Source: Fimbriimonadaceae bacterium
GTDB taxonomy: Bacteria > Armatimonadota > Fimbriimonadia > Fimbriimonadales > Fimbriimonadaceae
DNA: 7,837 nt
Direction of reading: 5' to 3'
Assembly (NCBI GenBank): GCA_020849075.1
Contig: JADLGZ010000046.1
Coordinates: 1-7,837 of the forward strand
The position numbers and the translations under genes are program-made. Shown piece after piece: positions 1 through 6,069 of this stretch (positions are counted from its first letter, which is position 1; the number at the start of each line of letters is the position of its first letter). The notes beneath the pieces were generated by a model. It saw nothing but the letters and a program-made list of their open reading frames with translations, ran no database searches and was not told the DNA's origin.

Positions 1-890
1 GCACGGCTCTCCTTGAATCCCGTTTGACTGGCCTTGGCTCGCCGCGGCGCGGCAAGGTTCGAGAAGTTTATGATCTGGGCGATCACCTTCTTATGGTCGC
101 AAGCGACCGAATCTCGGCATTTGACGTGGTCATGGCTGAGGGAGTTCCTGACAAAGGAAAAGTCCTCACCCAAATGAGTGCCTACTGGTTTAGCCGCTTG
201 GAACCTCTCGCACCTCACCATATGGTTAGTACAACGACGATAGACCTAGAAGCTGTCGTTGGTCGTGATCTTGGGCAAGTAGCTGGTCGGAGCATGATCG
301 TTCGGAAGACGGAGCCGATCATGGTTGAGTGTGTGGCTAGGGGTTACCTGGCTGGCTCTTGGTGGAAGGACTACGCTGAGGGTTTACGATCAATCCATGG
401 CATTGAGCTACCGGATGGACTTGAAAATGGGGCAAAGTTGCCCCACCCGATATTCACGCCCGCCACCAAGAACGATGTTGGCCATGATGAGAATATCAGC
501 TTTGAGCAAACGGTCAATGTGGTTGGGGCATCTATGGCAGCTTGGCTTCAAGACACCACCTTGAAGCTCTATGCCGCGGCTGCCGCACATTGTGAGAGTG
601 TTGGGCTGGTTCTGGCTGACACAAAGTTTGAGTTTGGCCTGACTCCAGAAGGACCGATTTGGATTGACGAAGCGCTCACTCCAGATTCCTCGCGATACTG
701 GCCAGCTGGCTATGAGATCGGGCAATCACCGCCTAGTTTTGACAAGCAATTTCTCCGCGATTATCTTGAGACCTGCGGATGGGGAAAGACACCACCGCCA
801 CCTCCTCTTCCGCCAGAGGTCATCTCGGGCACACGAGCCAAGTACCTTGAAGCGTATCGCCGGATTACTGGGCATGATCTGGATATATAA
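1..890 (+). CDS. purC: SAICAR synthase (phosphoribosylaminoimidazole-succinocarboxamide synthase), 5' end outside window
   Basis: Cytosolic enzyme of de novo purine synthesis that joins aspartate to CAIR using ATP to give SAICAR. Counting from the in-frame TTG at 24, the family signatures appear in order: RRGKVREVYDL (8-18, ATP-binding glycine/lysine segment), SDRISAFDVVM (27-37), VECVARGYLAGSWWKDY (101-117), LPHPIFTPATKNDVGHDENI (139-158), LADTKFEFG (197-205) and DEALTPDSSRYWP (215-227, containing the metal/substrate acidic residues). The reading frame stays open leftward to the window edge and spells TALLESRL, which matches the usual N-terminus of this family. The TTG at 24 is therefore probably internal and the true start lies just before base 1. 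With those residues the length is close to the usual ~295 aa. The stop is TAA at 888-890. The last 17 bases overlap the start of waaA, so the two genes are probably co-transcribed. The proline-rich stretch near the C-terminus is normal for this family. Confidence 0.96.
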   Translation, partial: TALLESRLTGLGSPRRGKVREVYDLGDHLLMVASDRISAFDVVMAEGVPDKGKVLTQMSAYWFSRLEPLAPHHMVSTTTIDLEAVVGRDLGQVAGRSMIVRKTEPIMVECVARGYLAGSWWKDYAEGLRSIHGIELPDGLENGAKLPHPIFTPATKNDVGHDENISFEQTVNVVGASMAAWLQDTTLKLYAAAAAHCESVGLVLADTKFEFGLTPEGPIWIDEALTPDSSRYWPAGYEIGQSPPSFDKQFLRDYLETCGWGKTPPPPPLPPEVISGTRAKYLEAYRRITGHDLDI

Positions 891-2118
891 CATCCTTATC
901 ACCCTCCTAGCCCCAATATGGGTGCCTCTAGTGTGGTGGAAAGCCCGCAAGCGAAAGGAAGCTCCAAATTGGAAAGAGCGATGCGGCGAATATGCTCTTG
1001 ACCTTGACCGGAACCGCCCTGTCGTTTGGGCCCACGCTGTTTCCGTTGGGGAGGTGGTCGCAGCGATGCCCGTTCTCCGCGAACTCAAAGCACAGAAGCC
1101 CGAAGTTCAAATCGTGTTGAGTGTCACCACGAGCACCGGTCATGAAACAGCTCGACGACAAGCATGCTCGCTCTTTGACCATTTGGTTTACTTCCCGATT
1201 GACGTGGCTCGTTTCATGTGGGTCGCCACTTGGCGGGTCAAGCCAAACGTAGTCGCTATTTTCGAGACCGAGCTTTGGCTCAATTTTCTCCACTTTGCCA
1301 AACAGGTTAAAGCCCAAACGCTCCTCGTTAATGGGCGCATCAGCGATAGGAGTTTCAGGCGGGCGCAGACCGTGCTGTTTTACTATCAGACCCTCGTCGA
1401 AAAGCTGGATCGTTGCTTGATGCAGACCGAGACAGATGCTGGGCGCATTCGGGCCTACGGAGCAACAAACGTTGACGTTCTAGGCAACACAAAGTTTGAT
1501 GAGGCGATCTCCTCAGACCCCACAGCCAGAGAATACTGGCGCGAACAGGTAGAAGCAAGTCAGGAGGATATCGTGATCGTTGTTGGCTCAACGAGGGGCG
1601 AGTTGGAGGAAAACTTTGTCCTTTCGGCATTGCAGGAGTTCGGGGCGGTCCGCGTCATCCACGCTCCTCGCCATATTGAGGTCACTGACCAATTGGTTGA
1701 GCGGGTTCAACATTGTTTCGGTAAACCGGCCCGTAGATCCAAGAATGAGACTGGGCGCTACCTTGTGCTCGACACCTACGGTGAGTTGGCCCAAGCTTAT
1801 GCCGCTGCCGACATTGCCATCGTGGGTGGAGGCTTCGCTCCGCTGGGCGGTCAGAACATCATTCAGCCAATGGCTTTTGGTGTACCCGTACTTCACGGAC
1901 CTCATATGCAGAACTTTAGGGACGTGGCCGAGATGGCTAACCGAGCCGGAGCGGCCACCACTTGCAGCACTACTGCCGAACTAGCCAAGCAGCTTCGTTG
2001 CCTAATCAACGATGCTTCCGCACGCAGGGCGATGGGAGATCGAGGGCGAGACTTAGTCGTCGCCAATCAGGGTGCGAGTAGGCGGTACGCCAAAGCCATT
2101 ATCAACGCTCTCGACTGA
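874..2118 (+). CDS. waaA: 3-deoxy-D-manno-octulosonic acid (Kdo) transferase
   Basis: Inner-membrane glycosyltransferase (GT-B fold, family GT30) that moves Kdo from CMP-Kdo onto the lipid A precursor, the first step of LPS core assembly. The 414-aa product has the family length. It opens with a hydrophobic anchor (residues 2-22), followed by basic residues (WWKARKRK). It then shows the acceptor-side motif WAHAVSVGE (52-60, with the putative catalytic Glu60), SVTTSTGHE (83-91), ETELW (131-135), LGNTKFD (203-209), APRHIE (264-269), the CMP-binding loop VGGGFAPLGGQNIIQP (317-332) and HGPHMQNF (341-348). The ATG at 874 was chosen because it places the membrane anchor at the very N-terminus. The frame is open further upstream, but only in shadow of purC. 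No good ribosome-binding site precedes it, so translation may depend on purC. In many homologues the loop ends in Glu-Pro (NPLEP); here it is Gln-Pro (Gln331). Presence of the gene indicates an LPS-containing diderm. Confidence 0.95.
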   Translation: MIWIYNILITLLAPIWVPLVWWKARKRKEAPNWKERCGEYALDLDRNRPVVWAHAVSVGEVVAAMPVLRELKAQKPEVQIVLSVTTSTGHETARRQACSLFDHLVYFPIDVARFMWVATWRVKPNVVAIFETELWLNFLHFAKQVKAQTLLVNGRISDRSFRRAQTVLFYYQTLVEKLDRCLMQTETDAGRIRAYGATNVDVLGNTKFDEAISSDPTAREYWREQVEASQEDIVIVVGSTRGELEENFVLSALQEFGAVRVIHAPRHIEVTDQLVERVQHCFGKPARRSKNETGRYLVLDTYGELAQAYAAADIAIVGGGFAPLGGQNIIQPMAFGVPVLHGPHMQNFRDVAEMANRAGAATTCSTTAELAKQLRCLINDASARRAMGDRGRDLVVANQGASRRYAKAIINALD

Positions 2119-2938
2119 TGGCGAAATGGGCCCACTCAACCAATTGGTGAGTTTCATTGAGCCCATCCAAAGCCGCAACGGCCTGATTCACTTCCTCGGC
2201 CGCAAGACGTCGTGACTCATCCACACCAAAGTAGGCTGGATAGGTCATTTTATTGCGCTCGCGGTCGCTCCCTGCCGATTTTCCTAACTGCTCTGCCGTT
2301 GCCGTTTCATTTAGAACATCATCGGCAATCTGGAAAGCCAGCCCAACATGGTTGCCATAGGTTCGCAGGGCAGCCACCAGTTGGTCGGATCCTCCGCCTA
2401 GCCGGACTCCAATGGCGCACGATGCCGCAATTAGGGCCACGGTCTTCCTCTGATGGATAAACGTCAGCGTTTGTGGGTTAGGCTCGGTCCCCTCGCTCAG
2501 GATATCCATCGTTTCACCCTGAACCAATGCCATGGACGCGTGAGCCAATTCATGCATCACTTCGCATTCCGGGCTAATGGAGAACGCAAGGGCAAACAAG
2601 GCGTCCCCCGCCATGATCGCAATATTCTCGCCAAATTTCGCATGGCAGGTCGGTTGACCTCGCCGAAGAGCATCATTATCTAGCGCAGGTAGATCGTCGT
2701 GAATTAGGGAGAAGACGTGCACAAACTCAATCGCGCACGCTGCATCCAAAGCCAAGCTTGGATTCCCACCCGCCACACGGCAACTTTCGAGACATAAGGC
2801 AGGGCGTAACCTCTTGCCTGGGGCCAATGCTGAATACCGCATCGCCTCGTGAAGGATTGAGGGGGCATCGTTCGCTGGAGGTAGGAGATCTTCCATGCGG
2901 GCATTCACTAAGTTGGCATAGGTATTGAGTCCCGTCAT
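2102..2938 (-). CDS. ispA: Farnesyl diphosphate synthase (type II polyprenyl synthetase)
   Basis: Cytosolic prenyltransferase that condenses IPP with DMAPP and GPP to make farnesyl diphosphate, feeding undecaprenyl phosphate and quinone synthesis. From the ATG at 2938 the protein is 278 aa, with GKRLRP (41-46, diphosphate-binding basic residues), the first Asp-rich motif in its bacterial form DDLPALD (81-87) followed by LRRG, QGETMDIL (140-147), QRKTVALI (163-170), the second Asp-rich motif FQIADDVLN (202-210) and GKSAGSD (219-225). Phe76, five residues before the first Asp-rich motif, is the aromatic position known to stop chain growth at C15, so FPP is the likely product. The third acidic residue of the second motif, usually Asp, is Asn210. 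The frame is open upstream to GTG/ATG codons at 3025 and 2998. The 2938 start was preferred because it gives the family N-terminus, but its GGAGG is only 2 bases from the ATG. The 3' end overlaps waaA by 17 bases. Confidence 0.93.
   Translation of the reverse strand: MTGLNTYANLVNARMEDLLPPANDAPSILHEAMRYSALAPGKRLRPALCLESCRVAGGNPSLALDAACAIEFVHVFSLIHDDLPALDNDALRRGQPTCHAKFGENIAIMAGDALFALAFSISPECEVMHELAHASMALVQGETMDILSEGTEPNPQTLTFIHQRKTVALIAASCAIGVRLGGGSDQLVAALRTYGNHVGLAFQIADDVLNETATAEQLGKSAGSDRERNKMTYPAYFGVDESRRLAAEEVNQAVAALDGLNETHQLVEWAHFAISRER
2119..2167 (+). other. Hairpin-forming inverted repeat after waaA stop
   Basis: Eight bases after the waaA stop, ATGGGC (2126-2131) can pair with GCCCAT (2161-2166). 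Inside them ACTCA (2134-2138) pairs with TGAGT (2148-2152), around the palindrome CCAATTGG (2140-2147) with one bulged A. No T-run follows on the plus strand, so this is not a textbook intrinsic terminator. The sequence is also coding for the end of ispA on the other strand. It could mark the end of the purC-waaA transcript, protect the 3' end, or be chance in coding sequence. Confidence 0.35.
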
Positions 2939-2996
2939 CCCCTCCACTTCTGGAGTGTACCAAGGACAATGGGGGTGTTCGGTACACTTCACAGTC
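2939..2996. promoter_or_regulatory. Divergent ispA / DUF1015 control region with 8-bp inverted repeat
   Basis: The 58 bases between the divergent starts contain AGTGTACC at 2954-2961 and its exact reverse complement GGTACACT at 2981-2988, 19 bases apart. Each arm, read outward, contains TACACT, a 4-of-6 match to the -10 hexamer. One arm lies 8 bases before the DUF1015 ATG (2997), which would give a leaderless or near-leaderless message. The other lies 15 bases before the ispA ATG (2938), leaving room only for the GGAGG. No convincing -35 boxes are visible. Either these are paired -10 elements of divergent promoters, or half-sites of one dimeric regulator. Both readings are inference. Confidence 0.45.
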
Positions 2997-4265
2997 ATGG
3001 CTGACATCCGTCCACTCCGAGGCACCCGCTACACCTCAAAGGCAGGCGAACTGGCCCACTTGGTTGCCCCTCCCTATGATGTGATCAGTCCTGCGGAACG
3101 CGAACAATTGGCGAGCCAGAACCCTCACAATGTCGTCCTCCTTACATTGCCGGAGTCGGAAGATGGAGACAGAAGCAAGTTCATCAAGTACGCTCGCAGT
3201 TCTAGTCGCCTTGAGAATTGGGTCAATGAAGGAATCATGTCCCCGGATCCTCAACCCTGCTTCTATCGCTACCTGCAGACTTTCACAATGCACGATGGCG
3301 CCCGGATTCAGCGCCAGAGCCTGATAGCCCTCATTAAAGTTGAACCGTACGAGAAAGGCGTCGTGCTTCCTCACGAACAGACTTTCCCTAAACATAAGGA
3401 AGATCGTCTTAGAATTCTCGAGGCGACTCGTTCTCACTTGGAATGCATCTACGGTCTGCACGAGGATCCGGAGGAAACCATCTTTAAGACGGTCGCATCG
3501 GCGACCGCTTCAGAGACCCAACGCTTCACGAGTGATGATGGGATTGAGCACACTTTTGAGGTCATTCAAGACCCAAATACCCTTGAACGCTTGGTTCAGC
3601 TATTGAAGGACCGTAAAATATGGATTGCCGATGGACACCATCGGTACGAGACTGCTCTCGGCTTCCGGGAGGCCGCGGGTACTCACGATAAGCTGATCGC
3701 CGAGGACTTTATGATGATGGCCCTCGGAAGCATGGAGGATCCGGGGCTAGTTCTCCTACCCACCCATCGCATCCTTCAACGCGATCCAGGCGACCTCCGA
3801 GACAAGCTTATCGCCCCCTACTGGACCCTTGAAGATTGTCCGAACGAGCGGCTAATGGCGACCATTGAACAGATTGGTCAACGAGGCGAAAGGGCATTTG
3901 GAGTTGCAATGCCGGGTGGAGGTGGGTTCATTATCAAAGTCCCGGACCTTAACCAAGTGGTTGATATGGTGACCGGAGCGGGTAGCGCTGCCCTGAAGAG
4001 CCTTGACGTGACCATCCTCCATGACGTGATCTTTGCGCATCACCTTGGCCTAACAGGGCTTGACTTCTTTGGATACACCCGGGTGGAGCAGGAGGCTTTG
4101 GATGCCGTTGAGAACGGAGCCTTCGCTAGCTTCCTAATGAATCCGCCCAGTGTGCATGATATGCGAATCATTGCCAATGGCGGGGAAAAGATGCCTCAGA
4201 AGTCGACGTATTACCATCCCAAAATAACCAGCGGACTTGCGGTATGGAGGCTAAGCGACTTCTAG
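2997..4265 (+). CDS. DUF1015 family protein, function unknown
   Basis: A 422-aa protein recognised as DUF1015 by its conserved blocks: LVAPPYDVIS near the N-terminus (22-31), LPHEQTFPKHKEDRL (124-138), the invariant-looking IADGHHRYETAL (210-221), and the C-terminal MNPPSVHDM (381-389) with GEKMPQKSTYYHPKITSGL (396-414). The length matches the usual 400-450 aa. There is no signal peptide or membrane segment, so it is predicted cytosolic. The many conserved His, Arg, Lys and Asp residues suggest an enzyme acting on a phosphorylated or nucleotide substrate. From memory, clostridial members often sit beside serine-synthesis genes, but no such genes are present here. The start ATG at 2997 begins MADIRPLRG, the typical family opening; a longer frame from 2925 is rejected. 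There is no Shine-Dalgarno sequence, and the TACACT 8 bases upstream suggests a leaderless transcript. The stop TAG abuts the ATG of the MBL gene. Confidence 0.9.
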   Translation: MADIRPLRGTRYTSKAGELAHLVAPPYDVISPAEREQLASQNPHNVVLLTLPESEDGDRSKFIKYARSSSRLENWVNEGIMSPDPQPCFYRYLQTFTMHDGARIQRQSLIALIKVEPYEKGVVLPHEQTFPKHKEDRLRILEATRSHLECIYGLHEDPEETIFKTVASATASETQRFTSDDGIEHTFEVIQDPNTLERLVQLLKDRKIWIADGHHRYETALGFREAAGTHDKLIAEDFMMMALGSMEDPGLVLLPTHRILQRDPGDLRDKLIAPYWTLEDCPNERLMATIEQIGQRGERAFGVAMPGGGGFIIKVPDLNQVVDMVTGAGSAALKSLDVTILHDVIFAHHLGLTGLDFFGYTRVEQEALDAVENGAFASFLMNPPSVHDMRIIANGGEKMPQKSTYYHPKITSGLAVWRLSDF

Positions 4266-5072
4266 ATGGAGGTCAAACTCCTAGGCACCGGAGCGGCAGA
4301 CGGTGTGCCTGCCTTTTTTGGAAACTCCCGGGTTAGCGACTATGCATTCATGCATGGCGGAAAGGATATTAGGACTCGCGCAGCAGCGGTTATTGATGGG
4401 CACATCAAGTTGGACTTTGGGCCCGATACATACTTTCAAGTCGTAAGCCATCAGACGAGGCCAGCCGAGTGGTCCAGTATCGTGTTCACGCACTCCCATG
4501 ATGACCACTTATGCGAGGCAGAACTACAGTATGTTCTGATGCCTTTCACTCAGGAAGGGTACGCACCGTTCACCATCTACGGCAACGAGTCCGTGCTCGG
4601 GCGGATTCAAGCACGGTTCCCGGACTGGCCATTTGAGCTGGTCTTAACCAAGAGTTTTGAAACATTTGAGCATCTCGGCTATCAAATCACGCCTGTCGCC
4701 GCTTACCACCGGCTTGAGGAGGACTGTCATAACCTGATTATTGAGCACGAGGGGCGATCCTTTCTGTACGGGACGGATACCGGCTATTGGCGAGAACCCA
4801 CCTGGGAATTCATGGCAGGGAGACAATTGCATGCGGTCGTACTCGAGTGTACCGACGGGTTTCTCCGAACCACTTACCACGGACATATGGATGCACGGGA
4901 GGTGATTGAGACCGTTAACCGTTTGGTGAGCATTGGTGGCCTGCGAACTGACGGGCAGGTCATCACGACCCACCATTGCCATGCTGGCAATGCGACCCAT
5001 GATGAGTTGGAGGCATTCCTCAAGCCGCACGGAATCCAAGTCGGTTTTGACGGCCTATCATTCGAAGTTTAG
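4266..5072 (+). CDS. MBL-fold metal-dependent hydrolase (PhnP/RNase Z-like branch)
   Basis: A 268-aa cytosolic metallo-beta-lactamase-fold protein. It begins with the first strand and glycine turn MEVKLLGTGAADGVP. The metal ligands visible are THSHDDH (75-81: His76, His78, Asp80, His81), His148 in AYHRLE, the bridging Asp171 in YGTDTG, and the C-terminal TTHHCH (235-239). His205/His207 in TYHGHMD may take part in catalysis. The layout resembles the PhnP/YcbJ-type phosphodiesterases and RNase Z relatives rather than glyoxalases. The Cys cluster that binds a structural zinc near the N-terminus of PhnP is absent; the equivalent region reads FFGNSRVSDYAF. No phosphonate genes are nearby, so a phn role is not supported and the substrate is unknown. 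The ATG follows the DUF1015 stop directly (TAGATG), and a GGAGG lies 15 bases upstream, so translational coupling with DUF1015 is likely. The pair may act in one pathway. Confidence 0.88.
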   Translation: MEVKLLGTGAADGVPAFFGNSRVSDYAFMHGGKDIRTRAAAVIDGHIKLDFGPDTYFQVVSHQTRPAEWSSIVFTHSHDDHLCEAELQYVLMPFTQEGYAPFTIYGNESVLGRIQARFPDWPFELVLTKSFETFEHLGYQITPVAAYHRLEEDCHNLIIEHEGRSFLYGTDTGYWREPTWEFMAGRQLHAVVLECTDGFLRTTYHGHMDAREVIETVNRLVSIGGLRTDGQVITTHHCHAGNATHDELEAFLKPHGIQVGFDGLSFEV

Positions 5073-5157
5073 GCGGCTTTCCCATGGGGCGCCCCGTCTC
5101 TATGATTGCCAACGGATTGGCCGCCGATCCGGCCAGGATGGCCTAACCCTCTTTCAC
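5073..5157 (+). promoter_or_regulatory. Leader between MBL and TPR genes: -10-like box, palindrome, overlapping hairpins
   Basis: The region holds the perfect palindrome GGGGCGCCCC (5086-5095) and TATGAT (5101-5106), a 5-of-6 match to the -10 hexamer with no good -35. After these come several short stems that exclude one another: CGGAT (5113-5117) with ATCCG (5127-5131), TGGCC (5118-5122) with GGCCA (5131-5135), and the same GGCCA with TGGCC (5139-5143). There is no T-run, so no intrinsic terminator is called. The region could carry a separate promoter for the TPR gene or simply be a structured intercistronic spacer. Confidence 0.3.
5084..5146 (+). CDS. Possible 20-codon leader peptide (speculative)
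   Basis: ATG at 5084, stop TAA at 5144-5146, ending 11 bases before the TPR start codon. The encoded peptide begins MGRPVSMIANG and ends ADPARMA; it is not hydrophobic and has no run of a single amino acid that would suggest classic attenuation. Third positions are mostly G or C, as in the neighbours, but the region is GC-rich anyway. The only upstream ribosome-site candidate is AGGCGG beside the MBL stop. It overlaps all the hairpins of the leader. I cannot tell whether it is translated. Confidence 0.15.
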   Translation: MGRPVSMIANGLAADPARMA

Positions 5158-6069
5158 ATGGGAGTTCTCGACAAGTGGTTTGTGTTTGGTCGTGACCCAA
5201 AATTTGACGAAGGCGTTCGTGCCTTCCAAAAGGAGAACTTCGATGAGGCCATCCTTCACCTCACCGAGTTCACTACCCACAAGCCCGTTGATTTCACGCT
5301 GACTCGTTTGGCCAAGCTTTACCTTTCGGAGTCCCTGAGTAAGAAGGGAGAAGCAAGCAAATCCGAAGACGCGATTTTGCTCTTCCGCGAATCAACTCTT
5401 GTTCAGCCCAACTTCGCAGATAATCACTTCCGCCTCGCTCGAGCCCTCACTCAAAGTGGGCAAATACAGGAAGCAATCCGAGCCACCAATCGAGCTCTAG
5501 AGATAAATCCACAGTTCGTTGCCGCTCATCTCGTTAAGGCGATCCTTCACTATCAACTGGAGGAATGCGACGTCGCAATGAACTCAGTCATTGATGCGAT
5601 TGAGCTGCAACCCAGTCTTGACAACCCGACCTATCAGGCTTTTGCCGAACTGCACAATGCGGGCAAGAACGAGCAAGCGATTGATCTCTTATGGACTCTT
5701 TGCGGATCAGTTTCTAGCGATCTCACCAAGGGGCAGATCCAGCAGGCCGTCTCCTTTGCTGCAGAAGGCCGCCACGAGGATGCTTGTGACCTCTTTCTCC
5801 GGCTCATCGAATCGGTACCAAGATATGCAGATGTCCGATGCCGCTACGGCGAATCCCTCATGGAGCTTGGGCACTTAGAAGCGGCCCGCGAACAGTTTGA
5901 AGCCGCACTAGCCATCAACCCAACTTACGCTGATGCGATGGCCGCAATGGGCATCCTCCATCTTCGGAAAGGCGATAAGGATGAGGCCAACAAGTCCTTT
6001 CGGCAAGTCCTTCAATGGAACCCGGAGCACCCGGTCGCAGCGGACCAGCTAAACCGACTTCGTAGGTAG
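5158..6069 (+). CDS. Tetratricopeptide repeat (TPR) protein
   Basis: A 303-aa, probably cytosolic, scaffold-type protein made almost wholly of TPR helices. Clear repeats with the W/L-G-Y-A-P spacing are at residues 87-120 (ADNHFRLARALTQSGQ to INPQF), 121-154, 224-257 (ADVRCRYGESLMELGH to INPTY) and 258-291. Weaker repeats fill 14-45, 47-85 and 155-222. The start ATG at 5158 was chosen because MGVLDKWFVFGRDPKFDEG resembles the N-terminus common in stand-alone TPR proteins of this kind. The frame is open back to 4933, but that part is a shadow of the MBL gene. No clear Shine-Dalgarno sequence is seen. TPR arrays mediate protein-protein contacts and no partner is evident here. No signal peptide or enzymatic domain is visible. 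Its stop overlaps the end of the convergent dapF by 21 bases, and I see no terminator at the junction. Confidence 0.85.
   Translation: MGVLDKWFVFGRDPKFDEGVRAFQKENFDEAILHLTEFTTHKPVDFTLTRLAKLYLSESLSKKGEASKSEDAILLFRESTLVQPNFADNHFRLARALTQSGQIQEAIRATNRALEINPQFVAAHLVKAILHYQLEECDVAMNSVIDAIELQPSLDNPTYQAFAELHNAGKNEQAIDLLWTLCGSVSSDLTKGQIQQAVSFAAEGRHEDACDLFLRLIESVPRYADVRCRYGESLMELGHLEAAREQFEAALAINPTYADAMAAMGILHLRKGDKDEANKSFRQVLQWNPEHPVAADQLNRLRR

Noticed and set aside
24..26. TTG as the purC start codon
   Set aside because: The frame is open further left and encodes TALLESRL, which fits the family N-terminus, so the start is outside the window.
664..873. Extension of waaA upstream to 664
   Set aside because: This part overlaps purC in another frame and does not look like WaaA; the membrane anchor begins at 874.
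2925..2996. N-terminal extension of the DUF1015 gene
   Set aside because: MADIRPLRG at 2997 is the expected start; the extension is an open frame by chance across the control region.
2939..3025. Longer ispA beginning at 3025 or 2998 (with a Cys/His-containing segment)
   Set aside because: It would overlap the DUF1015 start and add residues not usual for the family. The 2998 start cannot be fully excluded because the 2938 start has a very close ribosome site.
3459..3745. Repeated GAGGATCCGG within the DUF1015 gene
   Set aside because: Two copies of a short coding string (Glu-Asp-Pro) with no spacing regularity; best explained by codon choice.
4933..5157. TPR gene starting inside the MBL gene
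   Set aside because: The translated extension is Arg/Ser-rich with no TPR pattern and is a shadow of the MBL frame.
6049..6069. Terminator between TPR gene and dapF
   Set aside because: Only 4-base stems are visible nearby and there is no T-run on either strand.
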